Assembly: GCA_934446065.1 (NCBI GenBank)
Contig: CAKSDP010000022.1
Span: forward strand, 1-32,174
DNA from: an uncultured Eubacteriales bacterium
GTDB taxonomy: Bacteria > Bacillota > Clostridia > Oscillospirales > CAG-272
Direction of reading: 5' to 3'
DNA: 32,174 bases
The notes under the pieces were generated by a model that worked only from the letters and a program-made list of their open reading frames with translations, did not search any database and was not told the origin of the DNA. The position numbers were made by a program, and so were the translations under genes. This document shows positions 1 to 7,441 of this stretch, piece by piece; within the stretch, counting starts at the first letter, position 1; each line of letters starts with the position of its first letter.

Positions 1-2162
1 CACTGCTCGACGGCGGCGGAGATATCGCCGGTACCGCATCCGACACCACCGTATCGTTCGGCGATATCGGCGTTGAGCTCGACGGCACGACGGTACGTGT
101 GACAGGTGCTGCGCGCCCGCTCAATATAACCGTCGCAGATTATAATGGCGACGGCGCATATGCCGGTTCCGACTACACTCTCGGATTTGATCTCAGCGAG
201 GGCGAGCGCCTTTTCGGCCTCGGTGATGAGAGCCGCGACAGTATTGCGCGCCGCGGAACGGTCGCACGTATGGACGTAAAGAACGTCGTCTCGTACGGCC
301 CGATCCCGTATGTCATGAGCAGCGACGGATGGGGACTTCTCGTCTGCAATACGTATGTACATACATATGATATTGGCGCCGCAGATAAAGACAGAATGAC
401 GGTCAGGGCCCGCCGCGGCGGAGTTGATTTTTACCTCTTCCTCCCCGCGTCGCACAGACTGCGCGATATAATCGCCCTTTATACAAAGGTCGCCGGCAAG
501 CCTATCATGCTTCCAAAGTTTGCATACGGCTATACGTTTGTCCTCAATGAGCAGACAAATGCCCGTGAGATGCTTTGGGATTGTAAGATGTTCCGCCGCG
601 AGAAGATCGCGTGCGACATGGTCGGACTTGAGCCGCAGTGGATGAGCGTTATCTACGATACAACGGTCGATAAGAAGTTTGATCCCGATCGCTTCTATAT
701 TCCCACGTGGCTGCCCGAAAACACGAGCAGCGACTACACTTTCTTCTATAATCTCCGTCAGATGGGCTTCAAGTTCAGCCTGTGGCTCTGCAACGATTAT
801 GACCTCCTTTGGGAGGAGGAGAGAGGCGTCGGCGAGCGTGCTCTGAAGGAGAACCGCGTCTATTCCTATGAGGGTGCGGCGATCATCGACCCACATTTTG
901 AGCAGCCGCGCTACCTCGATCAGATAACGAAAAAAGAGGAAGCATGGTTCGAGCACCTGAAGAAGTTCGTCGATAACGGCGCATCTGCGTTCAAACTCGA
1001 CGGCGCGTTCCAGGTGAACGATCACCCCGACAGACTCTGGGGCGGCAGATACCTTGACGACGAGGTTCACAACGTTTATCCCGTCATTTACGCAAAGCAG
1101 ATGAAAGAGGGATTCGAGAGCCACACCGACGGCAGACGTGCATTCATCTATACGCCTTGCCTCTACGCCGGATCGCAGAAGTATTGCGCATCGTGGGCGG
1201 GTGATACAGGCGGCGGCTTTGACACCGTTGTCGCAATGCTGAACTTTGGACTTTGCGGCCATACAAACGTTACGTGTGATATGGACGCGGCAAGAGCCGA
1301 AGCTATCCATTACAGCTTCTTCTCTCCGTGGGTCCAGCAGCTCGGTTGGCGCAACTGGCAGCAGCCGTGGTTCCTCGCCGACGAGCAGGAGGATATGATC
1401 CGCTTCTATTCGCGCCTGCGTTCGGCACTCTTTCCGTATATCTACACGGCGGCACACACCGCTTCTGCGACCGGTATGCCTGTGGCGCGTGCGCTGTCGC
1501 TCATGTATGAGAATGTGCCGGAGTACGACTACGTAACGAATACATATATGTTCGGCGACTCGTTCCTTATCACCGTGTTCGATATGAACGTGACCCTGCC
1601 CGAGGGTAAGTGGTACGATTTCTGGACGGGTGAAGTTTACGAGGGCGGAAGAACCTTCGAGTACAAGATCCCCGAGGGACGCGGCGGCGCTGCATTCGTG
1701 CGTGCCGGATCCGTAATCCCGATGATGAAGGATCAGGATTATATCATAAAGGTAGAGCAGCCCGAGGAGTATATCCTCCGCGTTTATCCCGGTGTTGACG
1801 GCGAGGGCGAGCTTTACGAGGATGATGGATATTCCTACGGATACGAGAACGGCGAGTACGCAACGACCGCGCTCGGTATCACCGACTCTACCGACGCGGG
1901 ATTTGCCCTTGTGATCGGCGAGAGAAAGGGAACGTTCCCCGGACGCGAGCGCCGTCCCGACGACAGATACAAGGAATCTGATCCTGTGATTCCGGGAATC
2001 GGCGAGGTCGTTCCGATGAGGATCGTCATCGAAAGGGAAGTGTCCTCCGTTACGCTTGACGGCGAGAATATTGCAGTTATCACGAAGGACGGACGCAGCG
2101 AGTTTGCGCTCGGCGCAAAGAGACACGAAGCGGGCGAGGCTCGTTTTGAAATAAAATATTGA
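1..2162 (+). CDS. GH31 family alpha-glycosidase (5'-partial)
   Basis: Retaining alpha-glycosidase of glycoside hydrolase family 31 (alpha-glucosidase/alpha-xylosidase type). The frame is open to the left edge, so the N-terminus lies outside the window; the GTG at 99 is internal. The visible part carries the (beta/alpha)8 barrel. The nucleophile-strand motif FKLDGAF has its Asp at 999-1001. WAGDTGGG near 1193-1216 is the region of the acid/base Asp, and is followed by the usual 'MLNFGLCGH...D' strand. The C-terminal beta domain contains the common FVRAGSVIPM motif and an acidic YEDDGYSYGY stretch. The substrate cannot be read from sequence; the family covers glucosides and xylosides. The gene leads a unit with the sialidase-like gene 24 nt downstream and the rhomboid gene after it, which suggests host- or plant-glycan breakdown. 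It has no visible secretion signal because the start is missing. The GH31 call is sure; specificity is not. Confidence 0.9.
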   Translation, partial: LLDGGGDIAGTASDTTVSFGDIGVELDGTTVRVTGAARPLNITVADYNGDGAYAGSDYTLGFDLSEGERLFGLGDESRDSIARRGTVARMDVKNVVSYGPIPYVMSSDGWGLLVCNTYVHTYDIGAADKDRMTVRARRGGVDFYLFLPASHRLRDIIALYTKVAGKPIMLPKFAYGYTFVLNEQTNAREMLWDCKMFRREKIACDMVGLEPQWMSVIYDTTVDKKFDPDRFYIPTWLPENTSSDYTFFYNLRQMGFKFSLWLCNDYDLLWEEERGVGERALKENRVYSYEGAAIIDPHFEQPRYLDQITKKEEAWFEHLKKFVDNGASAFKLDGAFQVNDHPDRLWGGRYLDDEVHNVYPVIYAKQMKEGFESHTDGRRAFIYTPCLYAGSQKYCASWAGDTGGGFDTVVAMLNFGLCGHTNVTCDMDAARAEAIHYSFFSPWVQQLGWRNWQQPWFLADEQEDMIRFYSRLRSALFPYIYTAAHTASATGMPVARALSLMYENVPEYDYVTNTYMFGDSFLITVFDMNVTLPEGKWYDFWTGEVYEGGRTFEYKIPEGRGGAAFVRAGSVIPMMKDQDYIIKVEQPEEYILRVYPGVDGEGELYEDDGYSYGYENGEYATTALGITDSTDAGFALVIGERKGTFPGRERRPDDRYKESDPVIPGIGEVVPMRIVIEREVSSVTLDGENIAVITKDGRSEFALGAKRHEAGEARFEIKY

Positions 2163-2186
2163 TCTGAGACTGAAAGGGACAATATC

Positions 2187-3317
2187 ATGAGTGAGCAGCT
2201 TAAAGAAATATTTCCGAGTTATTCGGTTCACGGCATCGTGCACCGCAATACCAAAACCATCTTCAGATATAACGGTTGGCCGAGCATAACGAAGGATGAC
2301 CGCGGCGTTCTCTACGCAACCGCATCGAGTATGCGTGTTCAGCACGTCGATCCCCTCGGCAAGAACTGTATGTTTGTCAGCTTCAATGAGGGCGAAACTT
2401 GGACTCCCCCGATTGTCGTGAACGACGATTTCCTTGACGACAGAGATGCCGGAATCGTTTACCTCGGCGGCGGCAAGATGTGCATGAGTTACTTCAATCA
2501 GGTCGACGAGGATCATTACGCGCGCTTCGCCGATTACGAGTGGCTCAAGGATCAGCTGAAGGAGACCATCCTCAGCATGGGCAGAGTGCAGGCAATGCTG
2601 ACGCCCGAGCAGGCTGATGAGGGCGCATTTGTTAAGCTTTCCGACGACTACGGCGTGACGTGGAGCGAGAGCATCCATGTCCCGATGAGCGCTCCCCACG
2701 GACCTAACGTCACAAAGGACGGCGGACTCATATACCTCGGTCGCATACTGCCCGGCAACTGCGGCGAGAACGAGAAGCGCATCGCACTGTTTTACAGTGG
2801 TGACTGCGGAAAAACATGGGAGATGCGCGGTATCGTCCCCCAGCCGGATTACCTTGTGTCCGACCATCTCCACGAGCCGCACGTCGTAGAGCTGCCGAGC
2901 GGCAGACTTCTCGGCGCGATCCGTGTGCATTGCCGCCCCGATCCGTATGAGCCTAAGGATACAGTGTATACCACATTCTCCGACGACGGCGGAAGGACAT
3001 GGTCAATGCCCGAGTGCATCGGAGTTTCCGGACTTCCCCCGCATCTGCTCGTGCATTCCTCCGGCGCAGTTATATGCAGCTACGCACGCCGCGGCGGTCC
3101 CGGCAATTCCTCTCAGAGAGCTGCTGTCAGCTATGACGGCGGTGAAACATGGGCTGAGGATTACGTCATCGACGACACCGGCGCGCACTGGGATCTCGGA
3201 TATCCCGCAACGGTCGAGTTGTCTGACGGCTCGCTTCTCAGCGTTTACTATCAGTGCCTGAACGATACGGATGATTTCTGTTCGATCCTCTCTACAAAAT
3301 GGAGACTCGAGAAATAA
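2187..3317 (+). CDS. Sialidase-fold (Asp-box/BNR) glycosidase-like protein
   Basis: Protein of 376 aa with a six-bladed beta-propeller of the sialidase superfamily. Several Asp-box (S-x-D-x-G-x-T-W) motifs are visible: SDDYGVTW, SGDCGKTW, SDDGGRTW and SYDGGETW, plus an imperfect FNEGETW. The FRYNGWPS stretch near the N-terminus is where the sialidase arginine-triad strand normally lies. There is no signal peptide, so the protein is probably cytoplasmic. Its length fits single-domain members without extra carbohydrate-binding modules. The ATG at 2187 follows a GAAAGGGA Shine-Dalgarno-like sequence. It lies 24 nt after the GH31 gene, so the two are probably co-transcribed and may process one imported glycan. 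Many proteins of this fold are not true neuraminidases, so hydrolysis of sialic acid is only one option. The fold call is secure. Confidence 0.82.
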   Translation: MSEQLKEIFPSYSVHGIVHRNTKTIFRYNGWPSITKDDRGVLYATASSMRVQHVDPLGKNCMFVSFNEGETWTPPIVVNDDFLDDRDAGIVYLGGGKMCMSYFNQVDEDHYARFADYEWLKDQLKETILSMGRVQAMLTPEQADEGAFVKLSDDYGVTWSESIHVPMSAPHGPNVTKDGGLIYLGRILPGNCGENEKRIALFYSGDCGKTWEMRGIVPQPDYLVSDHLHEPHVVELPSGRLLGAIRVHCRPDPYEPKDTVYTTFSDDGGRTWSMPECIGVSGLPPHLLVHSSGAVICSYARRGGPGNSSQRAAVSYDGGETWAEDYVIDDTGAHWDLGYPATVELSDGSLLSVYYQCLNDTDDFCSILSTKWRLEK

Positions 3318-3348
3318 TCCCGGTTTCGGCGGAAAGGAGGACTGACGG

Positions 3349-3927
3349 TTGAAGAAGAAAAATTTTTCATTCGGCTTTTCATATAATTCACCGGTGATAC
3401 TTACGTTTTCGCTCCTCTCGCTCGGTGTTCTCCTCCTCGCGCATCTGACCGGAGGCAGATCAACAACGCTGCTTTTCTCGGTGTACAGATTCCGCCTGAC
3501 CGACGTCCTCGGATACCTGCGGCTGTTTCTCCACGTCCTCGGACACTCCGGCTATGACCACCTCGCATCAAATATCTGTATGATACTTGTTGTCGGACCG
3601 ATGGTCGAGGAGAAGTACGGCTCAAAAAATGTCCTCATAGCGATAGCCGGCACGGCGCTCGTGACCGGGATCGTGCATATCGCAACCTCCTCCGCCATAA
3701 TGCTCGGCGCGAGCGGGATCGTGTTTATGCTGATACTTATGGCATCAATAACGAACTTCCGCGGCGGATATATTCCGCTCACCCTCGTGGCGGTCGCCGT
3801 TATCTATATCGGCAGCGAGATCTCAAGCGGAGTCCGCCTCGACGACAACATCGCGCATATGGTGCACATTGTCGGCGGAATGATGGGCATTATCTGGGGA
3901 ATCGTGTTCAACAGAAAAAGAATATGA
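3349..3927 (+). CDS. Rhomboid family intramembrane serine protease
   Basis: Protein of 192 aa with about six hydrophobic segments. Rhomboid marks are present: HLASN after TM1 (oxyanion-side His and Asn), the catalytic serine motif GASG (Ser122) in TM4, and the partner His in the last helix (AHMVHIVGG, His173). Rhomboids cleave transmembrane helices within the bilayer. The start is a TTG at 3349 chosen because a strong GGAAAGGAGG sits 8 nt upstream and no better start exists. It is the last gene of the GH31/sialidase unit, with a 31-nt gap and a strong terminator 13 nt after its stop. The substrate is unknown; linkage to glycosidases may be incidental. The size is near the minimal bacterial rhomboid core. 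Confidence 0.85.
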   Translation: MKKKNFSFGFSYNSPVILTFSLLSLGVLLLAHLTGGRSTTLLFSVYRFRLTDVLGYLRLFLHVLGHSGYDHLASNICMILVVGPMVEEKYGSKNVLIAIAGTALVTGIVHIATSSAIMLGASGIVFMLILMASITNFRGGYIPLTLVAVAVIYIGSEISSGVRLDDNIAHMVHIVGGMMGIIWGIVFNRKRI

Positions 3928-3940
3928 CATGACACCACTG

Positions 3941-3975
3941 AAAAAGGACTGTATGGTATCCATACAGTCCTTTTT
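3941..3975. terminator. Bidirectional intrinsic terminator
   Basis: Perfect 16-bp inverted repeat with a 3-nt loop (AAAAAGGACTGTATGG / TAT / complementary arm). The A-run at one side and T-run at the other make it a terminator on both strands. It sits between the convergent rhomboid and symporter genes. Confidence 0.93.
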
Positions 3976-3994
3976 GCTGCTTGTTTGTATTTAA

Positions 3995-5359
3995 TCAGAG
4001 AAGCGACATTATAAGTACGACTACGATTATGAGCGGGAGCACGTATGTCATGTACGGGCGGATCCAGCGCGGGAGCTTCGCACCGCTGCCTTCGTTTACC
4101 TCGGCGAAGTAGTTCTTGAAGCCCCAACCGTAGCGAGATGTGCAGAATATTACGTACAGAAGCGATCCTACGGGCAGAAGCACGTTTGACACCGCTTTGT
4201 CCTCGAGATCCATGAATCCCATGCCGAGAATGGTGACGTTTCCCCATATATTGCACGAGAGCGCGGCGGGAAGAACAAGTATCAGCATCATCAGAATGTT
4301 GATTCCTGCAACCTTGCGGCGGGAGAGGGAGGTCGTCTCAAGCCAGAACGACATTATGTTCTCGAATACGGCAATGACTGTTGACATCGCCGCGAATATC
4401 ATGAACAGGAAGAACAGCGTTCCGAAAATGCGTCCGCCGGGCATCGTGTTGAATATGGACGTGAGCGTCGTGAAGAGGAATCCAGCGCCGCCCTCGCCCT
4501 CGATCATCGTGTCGTTGTACGTGTAGTAAGCGGGGAAAATGATGAGTCCGGACATCAGCGCAACGAACGTGTCAAGCCCGACGATCGTGAGAGATTCGCC
4601 GAAAAGGCTGCGGTCGCGTCCGATGTAGCTGCCGAATATCGCGATCGCACCGATGCCGAGACTGAGCGTGAAGAACGCCTGACCCATCGCCGCGGTGATT
4701 ACCTTGACGATACCCGCGTGCTTTATGTTGTCCACCGACGGAACAAGATAGAACGAAAGTCCGCGTCCCGCACCTGAGAGCGTGCAGGTGTATACGGCAA
4801 GTCCGATCATCAATATAAACAGTGCGATCATCATGACCTTTGTTACCCGCTCAACGCCCTTCTGAAGTCCGAACGAGCAGACGAGCAGTCCGAGCACGAC
4901 TGCAATATATGCGCCGCATACCACGATCCCGGGGGAGGCGAGCATATCGGAGAAGGTTCCGGCGATCTCCTCGGAGGTCGAGGCGCTCATAACGGAGCCG
5001 GTGAGGTATTTCCAGAAATATATCATCATCCAGCCGGTGATGGTGGTGTAGCACATCATCAGAAGATAGTTTCCGGCGATGCCGACAAACTTCATGAGAT
5101 GCCATTTCTGACCGGGACGCTCGAGCTTCTCGAATGAGGTGACGATACTGCGGCGGCTCGCCCGTCCGACGGCAAGCTCTGTCGTCATTACGGGGATTCC
5201 GAGCAGCAGAAGAAATGCTATGTAGATGAGGACGAAAATTGCGCCGCCGTATGCTCCGGTTATGATCGGAAAACGGTAGACGTTGCCAAGTCCTATTGCG
5301 CAGCCCGCGGAGATCAGAATAAATCCGAGACGGGACGCAAAGCTTTCACGGTTGTTCAT
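3995..5359 (-). CDS. Sodium-dependent transporter, neurotransmitter:sodium symporter (NSS/SNF) family
   Basis: Inner-membrane Na+-coupled symporter of the LeuT-like NSS family. Members move amino acids or related amines. The N-terminus has the family signature: SRLGFILISAGCAIGLGNVYRFP, with the unwound TM1 Gly-rich segment for substrate and sodium, then the GGAIFVLIYI and LLLGIPVMTTELAVGR helices. About 11-12 membrane helices are visible in roughly 454 aa, the usual size for prokaryotic members. I place the start at 5359 (MNNRESF) rather than 10 codons upstream, because an AAAAGGG ribosome binding site lies about 8 nt before it. It is a single-gene unit with its own promoter and the shared terminator downstream. 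The substrate is undetermined. Confidence 0.92.
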   Translation of the reverse strand: MNNRESFASRLGFILISAGCAIGLGNVYRFPIITGAYGGAIFVLIYIAFLLLLGIPVMTTELAVGRASRRSIVTSFEKLERPGQKWHLMKFVGIAGNYLLMMCYTTITGWMMIYFWKYLTGSVMSASTSEEIAGTFSDMLASPGIVVCGAYIAVVLGLLVCSFGLQKGVERVTKVMMIALFILMIGLAVYTCTLSGAGRGLSFYLVPSVDNIKHAGIVKVITAAMGQAFFTLSLGIGAIAIFGSYIGRDRSLFGESLTIVGLDTFVALMSGLIIFPAYYTYNDTMIEGEGGAGFLFTTLTSIFNTMPGGRIFGTLFFLFMIFAAMSTVIAVFENIMSFWLETTSLSRRKVAGINILMMLILVLPAALSCNIWGNVTILGMGFMDLEDKAVSNVLLPVGSLLYVIFCTSRYGWGFKNYFAEVNEGSGAKLPRWIRPYMTYVLPLIIVVVLIMSLL

Positions 5360-5394
5360 ATGATTTACCCTTTTCATTAAAATAGACATTTAAT

Positions 5395-5422
5395 ATTTTA
5401 TCATATTTCAAAAAAATTGCAA
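5395..5422 (-). promoter_or_regulatory. Sigma-70-type promoter of the NSS symporter
   Basis: On the minus strand TTGCAA (5417-5422), a 16-nt spacer and TAAAAT (5395-5400), about 36 nt upstream of the chosen start. Confidence 0.6.
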
Positions 5423-5474
5423 TAGCTTTGACCGGTTTAGATGAGGTGCTGCGCGTATAATAACGGAACATTTG

Positions 5475-5517
5475 CACATAATTAATATGAAATCGCAAGA
5501 TTTCATAAGCTTATGTG
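5475..5517 (+). promoter_or_regulatory. Long 5'-UTR hairpin with GCAA tetraloop
   Basis: Seven outer pairs (CACATAA with TTATGTG), a small internal loop, then nine inner pairs (TATGAAATC with GATTTCATA) closed by a GCAA GNRA tetraloop. The hairpin ends 4 nt before the GGAAAGGA ribosome binding site of the DUF1540 gene. It may stabilise the mRNA or tune translation; the function is inferred. A TATAAT-like hexamer at 5456-5461 lies just upstream, but no well-spaced -35 is seen. Confidence 0.6.
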
Positions 5518-5538
5518 AATTCGGAAAGGACAAAAGTC

Positions 5539-5724
5539 ATGGACAACAAAACAAACAAGAACAGCCATATCGAGTGCACCGTCAGCCAGTGTGCTAACCA
5601 TTCCTGCGAGGGCAATTTCTGCGCTCTTGAGCGTATTCGCGTAGGAACCCACGAGGCAAACCCGACGATGATCCAGTGCACTGACTGCGAGTCCTTTGTG
5701 CTCGAGAACAAGTGCTGCCACTGA
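5539..5724 (+). CDS. DUF1540 domain Cys-rich mini-protein
   Basis: Protein of 61 aa with eight cysteines (13, 18, 23, 28, 47, 50, 59, 60) in the DUF1540 arrangement: I-x-C-x4-C...FCALERIRV...C-T-D-C-x-S-F. DUF1540 proteins are small, widespread in Clostridia and of unknown function; the cysteines suggest metal binding. I use the ATG at 5539 because GGAAAGGA lies 9 nt upstream; the ATG at 5515 has no ribosome binding site. The gene is monocistronic in appearance, behind a long leader hairpin and followed by a GC-rich hairpin. Nothing in the sequence reveals its partner. Confidence 0.85.
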   Translation: MDNKTNKNSHIECTVSQCANHSCEGNFCALERIRVGTHEANPTMIQCTDCESFVLENKCCH

Positions 5725-5739
5725 GAATCGGCATTTGGC

Positions 5740-5761
5740 GGACGGTAGATCCATACCGTCC
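5740..5761 (+). terminator. Hairpin after DUF1540 gene (weak terminator)
   Basis: Perfect 8-bp stem GGACGGTA/TACCGTCC with a GATCCA loop, 16 nt after the stop codon. There is no U-run after it, so its role as a terminator is uncertain; it may protect the 3' end. Confidence 0.4.
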
Positions 5762-5790
5762 CCGATACATACAAAATCCTGTATTTTGTC

Positions 5791-5819
5791 TTGACGCAGG
5801 ACGGAAATAGTGTTATAAT
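5791..5819 (+). promoter_or_regulatory. Sigma-70 promoter driving riboswitch leader
   Basis: TTGACG (5791-5796), exactly 17 nt, TATAAT (5814-5819). The start point would be near 5826, just before the purine aptamer. Confidence 0.85.
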
Positions 5820-5831
5820 ATGTCGGACAAA

Positions 5832-5906
5832 ATCGAATACAAGTATAAGTTCATAATATGGTTGAACGTTTCTACCAACTGCCGTAAAAAGTTGACTACG
5901 ATATAA
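5832..5906 (+). promoter_or_regulatory. Purine riboswitch aptamer, guanine type
   Basis: All core elements of the purine aptamer are readable. P2 is GTTCA (5849-5853) with TGAAC (5863-5867), closing a loop containing the conserved AATATGG. J2/3 is GTTTCTACC (5868-5876). P3 is CAACT (5876-5880) with AGTTG (5890-5894), closing a loop with CCGTAAA. J3/1 is GACTACG. The ligand-pairing base (position 74 of the B. subtilis xpt aptamer) is C5896, which specifies guanine/hypoxanthine rather than adenine. J2/3 has the canonical guanine-class bases, not the 2'-deoxyguanosine variant. P1 is short: only GTA (5843-5845) with TAC (5897-5899) pairs cleanly. The aptamer sits in the leader of the flavoprotein gene at 5941. 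Confidence 0.88.
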
Positions 5907-5928
5907 TCGCAGCCGACTTTTATTTTTT
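5887..5928 (+). terminator. Riboswitch expression-platform terminator
   Basis: AAAAGTTG (5887-5894) pairs with CGACTTTT (5914-5921), with an inner CGAT-ATA-ATCG hairpin (5899-5909), followed by ATTTTTT and then the GGAGGG ribosome binding site. The 5' arm contains the P3 3' strand of the aptamer, so aptamer and terminator cannot form together. Confidence 0.65.
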
Positions 5929-5940
5929 GGAGGGTATCTC

Positions 5941-7308
5941 ATGAATTATGATGTCGCGATAATCGGGGCAGGCCCCGGAGGAATATTTTCCGCGTATGAG
6001 CTGACGCGCCTGCGTCCCGATCTCAAAATAGCTGTTTTCGAGGCAGGGCATAAGCTCGAGCGCCGCCGCTGTCCTATCGACGGCGACAAGGTGAAAAGCT
6101 GCATCGGATGCAAGAGCTGCTCGATCATGAGCGGATTCGGTGGAGCCGGCGCGTTTTCCGACGGCAAGTACAACATAACAAACGATTTCGGCGGTTCTCT
6201 CTATAAGTATATCGGCAAGGCTCAGGCTCTGCAACTCATGAAGTACGTCGATGAGATCAATATGAGCTACGGCGGAGAGGGAACACGTCTCTACACCACC
6301 GCCGGTACGAGATTCAAGACTGTCTGTATCCAGAACGACCTGCACCTTCTCGACGCGTCCGTCCGTCACCTCGGTACGGACATAAACTATATAGTCCTCG
6401 AGAATCTGTACGCGCATCTGAAGGATCGTGTGGACTTCTTTTTCGATACGCCCGTCATATCCGTCGAGCGCGACGGCGACGGCTACAAGATCACGTCCGA
6501 GGCGGGCGAATGTACGTCTGACAAGTGCATAGTCTCGGTCGGACGCAGCGGCAGCAAGTGGATGGAGAAGGTCTGCCGCGAGCTTAAGATCCCGACAAGC
6601 TCGAACCGCGTTGACATCGGAGTCAGAGTTGAGCTGCCCGCCGTGGTGTTTGCGCATCTCACCGATGAGCTTTACGAGAGTAAGATCGTGTACAGAACGC
6701 AGAAGTACGGCGACCGCGTCCGCACATTCTGCATGAACCCGAAGGGCGCAGTCGTAAACGAGAACACAAACGGCATAATTACCGTTAACGGACACAGCTA
6801 TGAGTCGCCCGAACGGCAGACTGAGAACACAAACTTCGCTCTGCTTGTGGCAAAGCATTTTTCGGAGCCGTTCAAGGATTCCAACGGCTACGGCGAGAGC
6901 ATCGCCCGACTGAGCAATATGCTCGGCGGAGGCGTTATCGTTCAGCGCTTCGGCGATCTGATACGCGGACGCCGCTCCAATAAGAACCGAATCGAGGAGG
7001 CGTTCATCACGCCGACGCTGACCGCAACTCCCGGCGATCTCAGCCTTGTCCTGCCGAAGCGAATACTCGACGGCATAATCGAGATGATCTACGCGCTCGA
7101 CAAGATCGCCCCCGGAACCGCCAACGACGATACGCTTCTCTACGGCGTAGAGGTGAAGTTCTACAACATGGAGGTCGAGGTTGACGAGCACCTCGAATCA
7201 CGCCATCCCGGACTCTACATCATCGGCGACGGCAGCGGCATCACACACTCGCTGTCGCACGCGTCCGCGAGCGGAGTCTACGTCGCGCGTGAGATCGCGA
7301 ATTCCTGA
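5941..7308 (+). CDS. NAD(P)/FAD-dependent oxidoreductase (COG2509-type dehydrogenase)
   Basis: Flavoprotein of 455 aa. The N-terminal dinucleotide-binding fold has the motif GAGPGG (residues 9-14) for FAD. It is followed by a distinctive cluster of cysteines (44, 54, 57, 60: C-x9-C-x2-C-x2-C) in RRRCPIDG...CIGCKSC, suggesting an Fe-S site or redox cysteines. Next comes the GFGGAGAFSDGKYN block typical of COG2509. The C-terminus has the second FAD-contact motif (YIIGDGSGITHSLSHASASG). The ATG at 5941 has GGAGGG 8-12 nt upstream. The physiological reaction of this family is not established. The guanine-type riboswitch in its leader ties it to purine status. It is a single-gene unit ending at a terminator. 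Confidence 0.88.
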   Translation: MNYDVAIIGAGPGGIFSAYELTRLRPDLKIAVFEAGHKLERRRCPIDGDKVKSCIGCKSCSIMSGFGGAGAFSDGKYNITNDFGGSLYKYIGKAQALQLMKYVDEINMSYGGEGTRLYTTAGTRFKTVCIQNDLHLLDASVRHLGTDINYIVLENLYAHLKDRVDFFFDTPVISVERDGDGYKITSEAGECTSDKCIVSVGRSGSKWMEKVCRELKIPTSSNRVDIGVRVELPAVVFAHLTDELYESKIVYRTQKYGDRVRTFCMNPKGAVVNENTNGIITVNGHSYESPERQTENTNFALLVAKHFSEPFKDSNGYGESIARLSNMLGGGVIVQRFGDLIRGRRSNKNRIEEAFITPTLTATPGDLSLVLPKRILDGIIEMIYALDKIAPGTANDDTLLYGVEVKFYNMEVEVDEHLESRHPGLYIIGDGSGITHSLSHASASGVYVAREIANS

Positions 7309-7326
7309 CTTGGTACAATACGAAAC

Positions 7327-7358
7327 CACCGGTGCATCATCTGCATCGGTGATTTTTT
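7327..7358 (+). terminator. Intrinsic terminator of the flavoprotein gene
   Basis: Ten-pair stem CACCGGTGCA / TGCATCGGTG (one G-T pair), loop TCATC, then a T6 run at 7353-7358. It lies 18 nt after the stop. Confidence 0.9.
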
Positions 7359-7377
7359 GTGATTTTCCGAAAATCTA

Positions 7378-7406
7378 TTGCCGAACGGCGCACGGTATGG
7401 TATCAT
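7378..7406 (+). promoter_or_regulatory. Promoter of alpha-galactosidase gene
   Basis: TTGCCG (7378-7383), 17-nt spacer, TATCAT (7401-7406), about 36 nt upstream of the ATG. I see no obvious catabolite-responsive element near it. Confidence 0.65.
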
Positions 7407-7441
7407 TTACACATAACTCTGCCGAACGAAAGGATCATCAA

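Noticed and set aside
5430..5461. TTGACC ... TATAAT as DUF1540 promoter
   Set aside because: The spacer is about 22 nt, too long for a normal sigma-70 promoter.
5832..5906. Adenine riboswitch
   Set aside because: The discriminating base is C (GACTACG), not T (GATTACG), so guanine type is preferred although the expression platform resembles pbuE.
5920..7191. A 423-codon open frame on the minus strand
   Set aside because: It lies wholly opposite the flavoprotein gene, has no family features or ribosome binding site, and reflects codon bias on the other strand.
7181..7441. Extended N-terminus of the alpha-galactosidase
   Set aside because: It overlaps the flavoprotein gene and crosses its terminator and the new promoter; the ATG at 7442 has a proper ribosome binding site.
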